DNA of 64,000 bases. Origin: Rhizobium sp. CF122 (GTDB lineage: Bacteria; Pseudomonadota; Alphaproteobacteria; Rhizobiales; Rhizobiaceae). Every line of letters begins with the position of its first letter. The stretch's first letter is position 1. This document shows positions 51,315 through 60,614 of this stretch, one piece after another. The stretch lies in assembly GCF_000282035.1 (NCBI RefSeq), contig NZ_AKKA01000009.1, positions 100,105 through 164,104 of the forward strand, written 5' to 3'. The notes beneath the pieces were generated by a model. The model did not search any database, was not told where the DNA came from, and worked only from the letters and a program-made list of their open reading frames with translations. The position numbers and the translations under genes were made by a program.

Positions 51315-52321
51315 TTCGTCGCCGCCTTGATTTCCGGCAAGCGAAGCGTCACAGGCATGCCCTGGCGAAGATCCTTGCCGGGCGCGTCGATGACGACGCG
51401 CAGTCGATAGACGAGATCGGTACGTAGCTCGGGTGTCTCCACGGACTTCGGAGTGAATTCCGCGACTGGAGAAATGAAGCCGATCGTTCCATCGTAGGTC
51501 TTATCAGGATCGGTATCGGACGCGATTTTGACCTTCATCCCCGGATAGATCCGGCCGAGATCGACTTCGCCGATGTAGCTACGCACCCAGACAGGCGCTG
51601 TCAGGGACAGGACGTACACCGGATCGGATGACGATACGATTGCGCCCGGCTCCTTGATGCGCGACAGGATGACGCCGTCATTGGGTGCGCGCAGCTCGGT
51701 ATCCGATAGAGAAGTTCTGGCCGTGAGAAGTGCGGCCTCCGCTGCTTTCACCTGTGCAGCGGCAGTGGCGATGTCTTCGACGCGACTACCCTCTTGCAGG
51801 AAGGCAAGCGCCTGCTTCGTCATATCCGAACGCGCTGCCGCCATCGCTCTCGCTGCAGTTGCCTCGTCCAGTCCGGCCTCGGAAATGGTCCCTTGCGGCC
51901 GTAGTCGCCGCGCCCGGTCGTAGGCCAAACTTGCCTTTTCGAGGTCCGCCACGCTTGCGTCATGAGTGGCCTGTGCCTGCGCGATCTCGGTCTGACGTGG
52001 GCCAACGACCAGTTTCTCGTGCGTCGCGCGCAGGGCGGCGACGTTCGCTTCCCCCGAGCTAACGGCATGATCGTACGTATCCTTGTCGAGGCGCGCCAGA
52101 ATATCGCCGCGCTTTATGACATCGCCTTCATCGACCATCGCTTCCTCGATGCGACCATTTACGCGGAACGCAAGCGAGACCTGGCGGATGTCGATGTTGC
52201 CGTAGAGGACCAGTTCCTCGTCAGCGTTACGCGCAATCCCTAGGGCCGCGGGCACGTCGTACTTCCAGGCGGCAGCTCCCAAGGCGGCCAACACGATCAC
52301 GATCGGTATGGCTTTGTTCAT
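51311..52321 (-). CDS. HlyD-family membrane fusion protein (YbhG-like)
   Basis: 336-aa periplasmic adaptor anchored by one N-terminal helix ([19 protein letters not shown]). The lipoyl halves ([20 protein letters not shown] and [20 protein letters not shown]) flank a coiled-coil hairpin rich in Ala and Glu. I chose ATG 52321 because AGGAGAAAGAA precedes it. It is the first gene of the exporter operon and links the inner-membrane pump to an outer-membrane channel encoded elsewhere. An island motif copy lies about 170 bp upstream. Confidence 0.93.
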   Translation of the reverse strand: MNKAIPIVIVLAALGAAAWKYDVPAALGIARNADEELVLYGNIDIRQVSLAFRVNGRIEEAMVDEGDVIKRGDILARLDKDTYDHAVSSGEANVAALRATHEKLVVGPRQTEIAQAQATHDASVADLEKASLAYDRARRLRPQGTISEAGLDEATAARAMAAARSDMTKQALAFLQEGSRVEDIATAAAQVKAAEAALLTARTSLSDTELRAPNDGVILSRIKEPGAIVSSSDPVYVLSLTAPVWVRSYIGEVDLGRIYPGMKVKIASDTDPDKTYDGTIGFISPVAEFTPKSVETPELRTDLVYRLRVVIDAPGKDLRQGMPVTLRLPEIKAATK

Positions 52322-52878
52322 TTCTTTCTCCTGTGGCGAAGCCGATGACGCAACTCGCAAAAGCTCGTCGCAGCTTTATCCCGACCTTCCGGAGGATGAG
52401 GTCCCCAAGCGTCTATCCATAGGACGAGGCATGGTTTTCGCGTCGGGAGTGCAACGGGTACTTAGCTCCCGAAGCGATCTCCCCTGCTAGCCCAACGTTG
52501 GTTTACGTTGACGCGGTCTGGCCCAGAAAACGGATTGTAGGCACGTCCCAAAACCCATTTGACGCCAAAGATTGTTGCGGTTGTAGCATCGGAACGTCAT
52601 GCACGCAGCGCGATCCTGCGATTGGCGAACGGCATGGGCGAAGCTCGACCCTACCGGCTCACTGGACGAAACCGAGCTTCGCGAGGGTCTTTTGAGACTC
52701 CTTACCGGTCAGTGTAGGTAACCTTGACGCCAACTATGCCGAGCGTCTCCGGACAAAACAGACGTCCGGCTGATCCGCGTACCGTATGGGTTGCCGATCG
52801 CGCATCCGTTGAGCGAGCGGCAGGCCGGACAGTCGGCCTCCGTACTGGCAGTCGAGACCGGTTGAAGGGAGGCCTTCT
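52322..52878. other. Intergenic region upstream of exporter operon
   Basis: About 557 nt with no convincing gene on either strand. It contains the island motif copy at 52492 and an inverted pair TTACC/GGTAA (52702-52721). It holds the exporter promoter and possibly relic DNA. Confidence 0.5.
52492..52507 (-). promoter_or_regulatory. Island motif copy upstream of exporter operon
   Basis: CCAACGTTGGTTTACG agrees with 36408 over TTGGTTTAC and with 37170 over GTTTAC. It lies about 170 bp from the HlyD start. Confidence 0.45.
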
Positions 52879-54078
52879 CTATTCCGCAATCGTGAATAGC
52901 TCGATCGGATCGGCAAAACCCTTCAGGCGGTGAAATTTGGTGGAGACAATGTTGTCGGCCCCGGAGCTACGGCGGAACGTGTCAGACATGAGAACCGACT
53001 TTCCGAGCCCCCCGCAGGCAGTCTGTATCCTGCTGAGCAGATTGACGTCCGAACCGATGACCGTGAAATCCAGCCTCCGTCCGGAGCCGATGTTCCCATA
53101 GCTCACCTTGCCATAGTGCAATCCCACTGTTGCATCGACGCGGGCACCGTTCTGTTCGAATCCGGCAAGATTGGCGAAGATCTCAGCGGTTGCTGCCAAC
53201 GCGTGTCGACACGCAACCACAGCGTCGGATGTCGGGAAGAATGCGAGTGCCGCATCCCCCATGAACTTCAGCACTTCCCCGCCGTTGCCCGTGATCGCAG
53301 GGATCACCGCATCGAAGTAGGCGTTGAGCAGTTCCCGCACCTTTTCGTCAGGCAGGCGATTCGAGAGTTCGGTGAATCCCTTCATGTCGCAAAGCAGAAG
53401 TGCTGCCTGCATCGTCTCGATCTCGCCCTGCCGGATTTTGCCGGCGAGGATTCGTTGAGCCGTCATCGGCCCGATGTATGTATCGAGCAGGGACAGCTCG
53501 GCGTGACGCATGACCCGCATTTCGCAGGTATTGCGCAACGAAGGCAGGATCCGCTCGATGACACGGATTTCGGACAGCGTGAAGCCGCCTGGCCGCTTCG
53601 TCCCAAATCCCGCCGCACTCACCGGCCCATCGACATTGCACAGCGGCGCGATCATGAGCTGGACGAGGTTCCGTCCCGCGAAGACGTCGATATGCTGCCA
53701 TGGGGAGTCTCTGTCGCCCGCATCGACGATCATCGGCTCACGTGTCTCCATCGCCTTGACCAGTGCACTGGAGGCGAACTCGACCTTGATCCCGTGATCC
53801 CTGTCATGGATTTCGACGGGTTCGGATGGAGCCCATGCGACCGTTCGGCCGAGGATCTCGGGATGAAGGGTCATCAGATGGAGCGTAAGTCTGTCGATCG
53901 GGAGGCCGATCTGTCGTAGCCTGAGACCCAGACCCGCAACCAAGCCGGCTTCGTCGATCGAATGGCACTCGTCGCCGGCGAGCCATTCCAGGACGGCAAG
54001 GATGGAGCCAGGATCGACATTGGGCCCGACGCTCCCGCGGTGTCTCCGGGAAATCGGTTCTCGTGTGATCGTGTTCAT
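52879..54078 (-). CDS. Class III adenylate/guanylate cyclase 2
   Basis: 399-aa paralogue of cyclase 1 with the same N-terminal sensor-like domain (DRLTLHLMTLHPEILG) and a complete catalytic domain: metal sites LLLCDMKGFTELSN and KFMGDAALAFFP, base-recognition Lys in EVLKFMGD, and the transition-state pair in VIGSDVNLLSRIQ with both Asn and Arg. AAGGAGATCACC precedes the ATG. It lies 24 nt after the EmrB-like gene and is probably co-transcribed with the drug pump, an uncommon pairing. It should make cAMP in response to an unknown signal. Confidence 0.9.
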   Translation of the reverse strand: MNTITREPISRRHRGSVGPNVDPGSILAVLEWLAGDECHSIDEAGLVAGLGLRLRQIGLPIDRLTLHLMTLHPEILGRTVAWAPSEPVEIHDRDHGIKVEFASSALVKAMETREPMIVDAGDRDSPWQHIDVFAGRNLVQLMIAPLCNVDGPVSAAGFGTKRPGGFTLSEIRVIERILPSLRNTCEMRVMRHAELSLLDTYIGPMTAQRILAGKIRQGEIETMQAALLLCDMKGFTELSNRLPDEKVRELLNAYFDAVIPAITGNGGEVLKFMGDAALAFFPTSDAVVACRHALAATAEIFANLAGFEQNGARVDATVGLHYGKVSYGNIGSGRRLDFTVIGSDVNLLSRIQTACGGLGKSVLMSDTFRRSSGADNIVSTKFHRLKGFADPIELFTIAE

Positions 54079-54102
54079 GGTGATCTCCTTGAGAATTGCT
54101 GT

Positions 54103-55722
54103 TCAGTGTGCGCCGCCACCAGACATCTGGCCGCTTGGTTTTTTGAGGAGAAGCGTTGCGAATAAAGCGACGACGAGGCCCACGCCAAGCAGAAAGAACG
54201 CATCGCTGAAGGCCATGATGTTGGCCTGCTTACGCACGCTGGACGCAATGGCGACAATGGCTTTGTGAGTAGCCGTGGCCTGGTCGCTGACGCCGTGATT
54301 CATGAAGTAATTTGTCAGTTTGGCGACGCGATTTCGCGTGGCTTCTTCGAAGATGCTGATCGAGTTCGTGAGGATATTGGAATGGAACTGCTCACGCTTC
54401 GATATGAAGGTCTGAAGCGAGGCGATTCCAACCGCGCCACCGAGGTTGCGCATCATGTTGAACAACGCCGATGCGGAGCCTGCATTCTCCTGTTCGATGC
54501 CAGCAGTCGCAACGACCGAGAGCGGCGCGAAGACAAGGGCTTGCCCGATGGCACGGATGACATTCGGCCAGAAAAGCTGGTCGGCCGCATAGTCTCCGGT
54601 CATGTGGACGTTCATGAAATTCGAGGCAGCGAAGAGGGCGAAGCCAATGGCGATCAGCAACCGGACGTCGATCAGCTTCATCAGCTTGGGAACGAGCGGA
54701 ATGAGAATTAGCTGCGGGATACCGGTCCAGGCAAGCACCATGCCGATCTGTTCTGAATTGTAGCCCTGGATTCTCGCCAGATAGATCGGCAGCACGAACG
54801 CAGACCCATAGAGCGCGATGCCGAGCATAGTATTCGCCAAGATGCCGAAGCCGAAGTTACGGCGCGCGAGGAGCCTCAGATTCAGAAGCGGGTTAGCGGT
54901 CTTGAACTCGATGATCAGGAAAAGCGTCAGAGAGACTGCGGCGACGATCGAGAGCTTGACGATGAACTCGGATCCGAACCAATCTTCCTTGTTGCCCTCC
55001 TCCAGCACCGTTTGAAGGGCGGCAAGGCCGATCGCCAAGGTGGCGATGCCGGGCCAGTCCCCTTTGGCAAGCAGGCCTAGATTCATAGGAGCTTCGTCTA
55101 GCGAGGCCCAGAGCAGAGCGACCATCAGCAAGCCGGGGACGAGGTTCACGTAGAAGATGAATTCCCAGCCGTAATTCTCTGTCAGATATCCGCCAATGGT
55201 CGGCCCGATCGCTGGAGCGAACGTGGCCGAAAGCGCAAAGAGTGCCAGTCCGATCGGTTGCTTCGGTTTCGGCAGCAACGTGATGATAATCGTGAAGGCC
55301 ATGGGGATCAGGACACCCCCAGCAAAGCCCTGGATGGCACGGAGCACGATCATCTGTTCGAGGTTTGTGGCGAACGCACAAGCAACGGAAAAGACCAGGA
55401 ACAGGAGGGCGTTGGTCAGGAGATACTTCCGGAGGGAGAAGACCTGAGCGAGCCAGCCGCTGAGGGGGATGACCACGATTTCCGCAATGAGATATGAAGT
55501 CGAGATCCAGCCGCCGTCATCCTTGCCGGCACCGATCGCACCCTGAATGTCGGCGAGCGACGCGTTGACGATCTGGATATTGAGGACGGCCATGAATGCG
55601 CCCAAGGTCGATCCGACGACCGCGCACCACATCCGGAGAGGGCTCATCCCGGTTTTGGCGGATTGAGACGATGCAGCTTGCGGCGGCTCTTTGTTGTTCG
55701 CTACGAGCTTGAGTGTAGCCAT
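54103..55722 (-). CDS. EmrB-like multidrug exporter (MFS, DHA2)
   Basis: 539-aa inner-membrane transporter with about fourteen helices. The first helix is followed by VLNIQIVNASLADIQGAIGA, and motif C of the DHA2 family is seen in FAPAIGPTIGGYLTENYGWE. It works with the HlyD-type EmrA encoded 85 nt upstream to push hydrophobic drugs across both membranes. A 25-bp TetR-type palindrome stands before the emrA-like gene. A cyclase gene follows in the same direction. Confidence 0.93.
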   Translation of the reverse strand: MATLKLVANNKEPPQAASSQSAKTGMSPLRMWCAVVGSTLGAFMAVLNIQIVNASLADIQGAIGAGKDDGGWISTSYLIAEIVVIPLSGWLAQVFSLRKYLLTNALLFLVFSVACAFATNLEQMIVLRAIQGFAGGVLIPMAFTIIITLLPKPKQPIGLALFALSATFAPAIGPTIGGYLTENYGWEFIFYVNLVPGLLMVALLWASLDEAPMNLGLLAKGDWPGIATLAIGLAALQTVLEEGNKEDWFGSEFIVKLSIVAAVSLTLFLIIEFKTANPLLNLRLLARRNFGFGILANTMLGIALYGSAFVLPIYLARIQGYNSEQIGMVLAWTGIPQLILIPLVPKLMKLIDVRLLIAIGFALFAASNFMNVHMTGDYAADQLFWPNVIRAIGQALVFAPLSVVATAGIEQENAGSASALFNMMRNLGGAVGIASLQTFISKREQFHSNILTNSISIFEEATRNRVAKLTNYFMNHGVSDQATATHKAIVAIASSVRKQANIMAFSDAFFLLGVGLVVALFATLLLKKPSGQMSGGGAH

Positions 55723-55807
55723 GACATTGCTCCTTCCGCAGTTGCGGAATCGTCACCACGGTATTTCTGTGATCGGAGAAGAGAGACGGTTACCCGCCAG
55801 CGCCCCG

Positions 55808-56977
55808 TTACTTCGCTTCCGAGAGCCGCGCGAGTCTTGTGTTGATTTCCGGCTCTACGGACATTCCGGACCGGAGCTGAGCCGCGCGGGCTTCGTCATC
55901 GATGATGATCTTCACCGGGATTCGCTGGACGATCTTCGTGAAGTTGCCCGTCGCATTGTCCGGGGGAAGCAGGGAGAACTCGAGGCCGCTCGCTGGCGAG
56001 ACGCTGTCCACGTGCCCTTTCACTTCGAGGCCTGGAAAGCTATCCACCTTGATGTCCACCGGCTGCCTCGCCCGAACGTAGGTGAGTTGCGTTTCCTTGA
56101 AGTTGGCAACGACATAGACTGAATGCAGGGGCACCACCGCCATCAACTGCGTGCCAGCGGTGACATACTGTCCAACGCGGATCGAGCGTGCGCCGACTGT
56201 TCCGTCGACCGCTGCGACGATACTCGTGTAAGAGAGGTTCAGTTCGGCCTGTTGTGCGGCTGCGGCGGCTCGTTCCCGTTGAGCGACCGCCTGGTCGCGC
56301 TGGCTCTTGAGAACCGGCACCCTGTCGTGCGCGGCGATCAACGCAGCCTGGTCGCGTTGGACTGCGGCGGTCGCCTGATCCATCAGAGAGCGGCTCTGTT
56401 CCGCACGCGACTGCGTCCCCGCCCCGGTGCTGATCAGGCGCGTATTCCTCTGGGCCTCGGACTTTGCAAAGACAAGCGAAGCATTCGATGCATCGACCGA
56501 CGCCTGAGCCTGACCGATGACTGATCTCTGCAGTTCGATCTGCGCGTCGATATTCGTGATCGCAGCCTCCGACGCCTTCACGTCGGCCCGCGCCTGATTC
56601 AGTGCCACCTGGAAGTCACGATCGTCGATCCGCGCAAGAACCTGCCCTGCAGTTACGGCGTCGTTGTCATTAACGAGCACCTCCTTGACGTAGCCGGCCA
56701 CCTTCGGAGCAACCGTCGTGTAGTCTGCCTTTACATAGGCGTTATCGGTGGACTCGATAAATCGGCCGACGGTCCAGTAGTGGTGGCCGAAGTGGACGCC
56801 ATACGCCCCTCCGGCTAGCAGGACCAAGGCAAGCACACCCTTCTTGACGGCAGATTTCCGGCGGGGAGCGGCAACAGGCGTGGACGCGACCTGTTCGGCG
56901 GGTGTTGCTGCGGGATCGTCTCCGTTTATGCCGGGATCCGTGGACTCGAATTCTTCCTTACGGGGTAGTTCAACCAT
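55808..56977 (-). CDS. EmrA-like membrane fusion protein (HlyD family)
   Basis: 389-aa adaptor with a single N-terminal helix (GVLALVLLAGGAYGVHFGHH) and a periplasmic part. Lipoyl-type halves VAGYVKEVLVNDNDAVTAGQ and NLSYTSIVAAVDGTVGARSI flank a long coiled-coil hairpin. I chose ATG 56977 because AGGAG is 6 nt upstream; ATG 56983 is too close. It is the first gene of the emrA-emrB-cyclase unit. The usual partner is an outer-membrane TolC-type channel, not seen in the window. Confidence 0.92.
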   Translation of the reverse strand: MVELPRKEEFESTDPGINGDDPAATPAEQVASTPVAAPRRKSAVKKGVLALVLLAGGAYGVHFGHHYWTVGRFIESTDNAYVKADYTTVAPKVAGYVKEVLVNDNDAVTAGQVLARIDDRDFQVALNQARADVKASEAAITNIDAQIELQRSVIGQAQASVDASNASLVFAKSEAQRNTRLISTGAGTQSRAEQSRSLMDQATAAVQRDQAALIAAHDRVPVLKSQRDQAVAQRERAAAAAQQAELNLSYTSIVAAVDGTVGARSIRVGQYVTAGTQLMAVVPLHSVYVVANFKETQLTYVRARQPVDIKVDSFPGLEVKGHVDSVSPASGLEFSLLPPDNATGNFTKIVQRIPVKIIIDDEARAAQLRSGMSVEPEINTRLARLSEAK

Positions 56978-57068
56978 TGCCATCTCCTGCGATCATCGCT
57001 CGCGAGCAATCTCTCACGTCCTAAGTGCCCTATGTCGCAGCAATTTATAATTCCTCTCTCACTTTAAA

Positions 57069-57093
57069 GATTATCCGCTCAGAGTGGATAATC
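57069..57093. promoter_or_regulatory. TetR-type operator before emrAB-like genes
   Basis: GATTATCC (57069-57076) and GGATAATC (57086-57093), with inner CTC/GAG also paired, make a 25-bp palindrome with one mismatch, about 92 bp upstream of the EmrA start. No regulator gene sits beside it; either the island TetR at 46585 or a regulator elsewhere may act here. Confidence 0.65.
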
Positions 57094-57413
57094 CTCGGAT
57101 CTCTTGTGCTCGGCCGAGGTTGAGGACGCGCGCCACTTTTTGATTTTCGTTGATCACGGGCTCGGACGAATTTGGGCGCGAGGCCGAACCAGACTGATGA
57201 AAAGGGCCGTCGTCTAAAGGCTGGCTGATCTCGAACAGATGCACCCGCGCTGCCGGAGAACAAGCCGGCGCGGCGCGGGCGCGAGATGATCCGATCTGCT
57301 AGCGGTACTGAAAACCGAGGTCTAAGTCGGCGAGGATACAGGCGATGAGGCAGCGATCGAATGGCTGTTCAAACGCATGCAGTCGTCTAGTTCGGCCCTA
57401 ACCCAACAAGCGG
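57094..57413. other. Intergenic region, no gene seen
   Basis: About 320 nt between the efflux promoter and the convergent end of the metallo-hydrolase gene. Frames here are short and arginine-rich. A TetR gene would be expected next to the palindrome, but none is recognisable. Confidence 0.45.
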
Positions 57414-58379
57414 TCAGTAGTCCCAGAAGACTGGCACCCAACGAAAGTGGTCGCCGGTGACCGCCACATGGCCGACGGACGGGAACGGTAGATGAGTGGC
57501 CACCAGCAGTTCACCGTTCGCCGCCAACTCCCGCAAGAGACGCACCCGGACGCGGGCTGCCTCCTCGGGGTCATGTTCGAAGCCGTTGTACCAGTCGGGG
57601 TGTTCGAACCCGACCGCGAACACGGCGTCGCCGGCGAAGGTCAGTCGTTCGCCGCCGGACGCCAGGCGGACCACGCTGTGCCCTGGAGTGTGGCCGCCGG
57701 TGCGATGGACGACTACCCCCGGTGCCACCTCGTGTTCCTCATCGAATAGCCGTAGCTGACCACGGTACTCCTTCGAGAACTGCTTGGCGGCCGCCCGAAG
57801 CGCGTCCGGGAACCCCGGCGGCATGGAGACGTGAGAAAAATCGGGAGCCTCCCAGAACTTGATTTCGGCGGCCGCCACGTGGATGCGCAGGTCCGGACGC
57901 AGGCTGTCCTTCACCCCGTCGATGAGCAGCCCGCCAATGTGGTCCATGTGCATGTGGGTAAGCACCACGTCGGTCACGGACGCAAGATCGATGCCGGCTG
58001 CCTCCAGCCGCTTGATCAACTGCCCGGCCCGCGGCAAGTTCAGGTCCGGGTCCAACCCTAGCCCAGCGTCGATGAGTATGGTCTGCTCGCCGCTGCGCAC
58101 CACGACCACGTTCAGCGCCCAATCATAAGCGTCCGGCGGCAGGAACATGTCGTCCAGCCAGGCGGCCCGGTCCGCGGCGTCGGCATTGTGTCCCAACATC
58201 TTGGTTGGCAGCGGCAGCACCCCGTCGCTGACCACCAGGACATCGATTTCGCCGATCCGCAGCGCGTAGCGCGATGGAACCAACTCGCCAGTTCCTGGCT
58301 TGCCGAGATGAAAGGTGTTTTCCAAGCTGCTATTTGTCTGCTGCGGATTCATACGGGGTGTTGTTTCGGCCTGCGACAT
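57414..58379 (-). CDS. MBL-fold metallo-hydrolase
   Basis: 321-aa metallo-beta-lactamase-fold enzyme. Zinc ligands are in VVLTHMHMDHIGGL, RTGGHTPGHSVV, TFAGDAVF and LLVATHLPFPSVG. The acidic IDAGLG and N-terminal VVSDGVLPLPTKM match the group of AttM/quorum-quenching-like and other lactonase-type hydrolases, though lactonase activity is only possible. No signal peptide is evident. It is probably a single transcription unit with an island motif copy about 170 bp upstream. Confidence 0.9.
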   Translation of the reverse strand: MSQAETTPRMNPQQTNSSLENTFHLGKPGTGELVPSRYALRIGEIDVLVVSDGVLPLPTKMLGHNADAADRAAWLDDMFLPPDAYDWALNVVVVRSGEQTILIDAGLGLDPDLNLPRAGQLIKRLEAAGIDLASVTDVVLTHMHMDHIGGLLIDGVKDSLRPDLRIHVAAAEIKFWEAPDFSHVSMPPGFPDALRAAAKQFSKEYRGQLRLFDEEHEVAPGVVVHRTGGHTPGHSVVRLASGGERLTFAGDAVFAVGFEHPDWYNGFEHDPEEAARVRVRLLRELAANGELLVATHLPFPSVGHVAVTGDHFRWVPVFWDY

Positions 58380-58548
58380 GACGCGCTCCTGTTTTGCGTG
58401 AAGACTAGCCTGTCACTCTCCACCCGGTAGGACGCGGATGTCACATACCGTCATGGATCCGGCGCTCGAACCTATGTTTCCGAAAGTGTCACTTTCGAGC
58501 GCTCCTTGGTGGCGGCTCCAGCAACCCTACAACCACCCTCAAACGCCT

Positions 58549-58569
58549 GTAATCCAAACTTAGGTTTGG
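58549..58569 (-). promoter_or_regulatory. Island motif copy upstream of metallo-hydrolase
   Basis: GTAATC then CAAACTTAGGTTTGG (58555-58569). The first 11 nt equal 37164-37174 and the 21-nt stretch agrees at 17 positions. The core is an inverted repeat CCAAAC/GTTTGG. Confidence 0.5.
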
Positions 58570-58605
58570 GATTGGCCGCTAGCCGCAGGCGCTGGGCAAG
58601 ACTAA

Positions 58606-59502
58606 TTAGCTCTTCTTGACGGCAACGTTATCAAGGACCGCGTGCAGGCCCTTCGCCAACTTCTGCGCGTCGTCATTTGCCTAGAAATGCATGAAGAACA
58701 GCCGCGGCTCCTCGTTGAGCATGTGGCTATGCAACGCCGTTACCTCTATGCCGTTCTTTTGCATTGTCTTGATGACCGGATTGACCTCCGTTGCGGCCAA
58801 TACGAAATCACCGGTGATCGCCGCTTTGCCGCCGCCTGTCGGTTGGAAGTTGATCGCGATCACCGAACCCATCGATTCTGGCACTTCCATGCCGAGTTCC
58901 TTAACCGGTCCAGCGCGCTGGATGCTGAACTGGTAGACCCCGCCATTGGCCTTGCCCCTGTATCCAATAGCCTCGTCGACGGCCGCCGTGTCGAGATCGA
59001 TCTGCTGGGTGGTCGCTTGCGGCTGCGACGCCGATGAGGGGGCGCTTTCCATCGGCGCCTTGCTCAGAGCAAGGGCGGCATGAAGCGTCGTGGCGATGGT
59101 GACGGGATCACCCTGCGCGAAGACATGCATATAGAGCGTCATCGGTTCTGCGCGCAGCGAGTGATTGTGCACCGCCGTAATCTCAATCCCACCGTCTTCG
59201 AGTTTCTTCATGACCGGGTTCACCTCGTCCTGCGTGAGAACGATGTCACCCATCAGCATTGCCTGCTTCCCCGTCGGTTCGAACCACCCGCTAAGCGCAA
59301 AGCCTGGATTCAGCGCTACGCCATTGAGAGATACCTTCAGGTCGGTCCGGGGCAGGCCAACCCGGTAGACGCCGCCGGGCTGCGACGAGCCCGCTTTGCC
59401 GAGCGCCTTTCCGACATTGCTCCAATCAGGATCGGCAGCCAACGACGGAGTGGCGACAGCGGCGGCTGCAATTCGAACTGCGAGGCGGGTCAAGTTGCGC
59501 AT
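58606..59502 (-). pseudogene. DUF1259 exported protein with internal amber stop
   Basis: Secreted protein (signal MRNLTRLAVRIAAAAVATPS, then LAAD) made of two similar DUF1259 halves (VGLPRTDLKVSLNGVAL... and IQRAGPVKELGMEVPES...). The second half ends EEPRLFFMHF and then meets TAG at 58681-58683. Beyond it the same frame continues ANDDAQKLAKGLHAVLDNVA to VKKS and a normal TAA at 58606. The family usually has Trp here, so a TGG-to-TAG change explains it. The truncated 273-aa form lacks the last 24 residues and may still fold. AAGGAATATCGC precedes the ATG. Confidence 0.8.
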
Positions 59503-59661
59503 GCGATATTCCTTCCATTGAAGATCGTATTCGTCGGCCGATTGGGCTCGAGGCGGTGGACACCACGTGGGGTTACTTTGCCGGGCCTCTTTTCTGCGTT
59601 TCTCGGAGGGAGCAGGAGGCGTCAATCAAAGTTGCTTCGCGCCCGGCCGCGAGCATTGACG

Positions 59662-60049
59662 TCACGCGGACGCCGGCTTCAGCACCTCGTGATCGTCGGA
59701 AGTCATGTCCCGCAGCCCCATTGAAATTGCCAGAAGTCCCGCCGATTGCGGCGTGAGATCGTGCCGATCGGTGTCGGCGCCCCGCACCATCGCGGCAATC
59801 GTCACGATGGCGTGGTCGCGGTCGAGGTCGTATTTCGAGACGAGAGTATCGAAGCTACCGCCGTCGCCGACATGCGTGAATTCGACATCCGGCACATCAT
59901 AGGGTGTCGCCCCGGTCTCATTGGCGATCCGGATCACCTGGTCAGGCGGGACAAACAGGAATTCGGGCTCCTTCGTCGATGAACCGGGCAATCAGCCAGG
60001 GACATGCTATACGGTCGATGACCGGGCGTTCGCGGGTAACCCATTTCAT
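59662..60049 (-). pseudogene. ChrB-type chromate-resistance domain, frameshifted
   Basis: The C-terminal domain of ChrB-like proteins is recognisable in two frames. It starts MKWVTRERPVIDRIACPWLI and ARFIDEG, then after a one-base shift near 59970 continues EPEFLFVPPDQVIRIANETG, through GADTDRHDLTPQSAGLLAIS to the stop. The joined product would be a stand-alone ChrB C-terminal protein, linked to chromate resistance in known systems. No chrA transporter is nearby. Function is probably lost, barring a sequencing error. Confidence 0.7.
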
Positions 60050-60149
60050 GACAGCGGGCGCCGCGGCGAGATGAAATGTTGGCGTTTTCGCTCGCCCCGC
60101 TATCGAGCTCTGCCGTCGACGCGACTACGCGCTCACCAAGGTCCGAGAA

Positions 60150-60391
60150 CGCCGCCGCAAAGATCCGCCCCCTGAAGGACGGTGGTCATCGGACCGGGAG
60201 AGACGGTGAAGCTTGAGCCCATCGGGACCACATAATGTTCGTGAAGCCGTCGAGCGGCCTGCGGAGGGGGAGAAGTTCGCCGGGACCCTGGTGTTCGAGA
60301 AGGCCGGAGTGGTCGACGTCGAATTCGCCGTGCAGGCCATGGGCGAGCAGCCGCAGAAGACTGAAGACCACGTGGGTCGTAAGAACTAATA
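60150..60391 (+). pseudogene. PCu(A)C-type copper chaperone remnant
   Basis: Fragments of an exported copper-chaperone domain in several frames: KIRPLKDG, then [13 protein letters not shown], then [11 protein letters not shown], then [20 protein letters not shown] ending at GRKN and a stop near 60391. At least two frameshifts are needed and the N-terminus with its signal peptide is gone. It lies next to the chrB relic, so this island end once held metal-related genes. Confidence 0.6.
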
Positions 60392-60614
60392 GAAACCCTC
60401 GTAGCACAAGTTCAGCCGATCAGGATGAGTTGCTTGAGAGTCCGCTTCTGTCTGTGGGATTTGTTGGCTTCTGTCAGCTAGGCGGATAGACCGTGGCAAA
60501 AGATCAAGGTTGCCAGGCCGCTCGGACCCGAACTGGTTCTGCAAGCATTTTCATCCCTAGCGCCCTATGGCGTGACCAGCGTTGCCGACGCCTACCGTGA
60601 GAGGTGGTTTGGCG

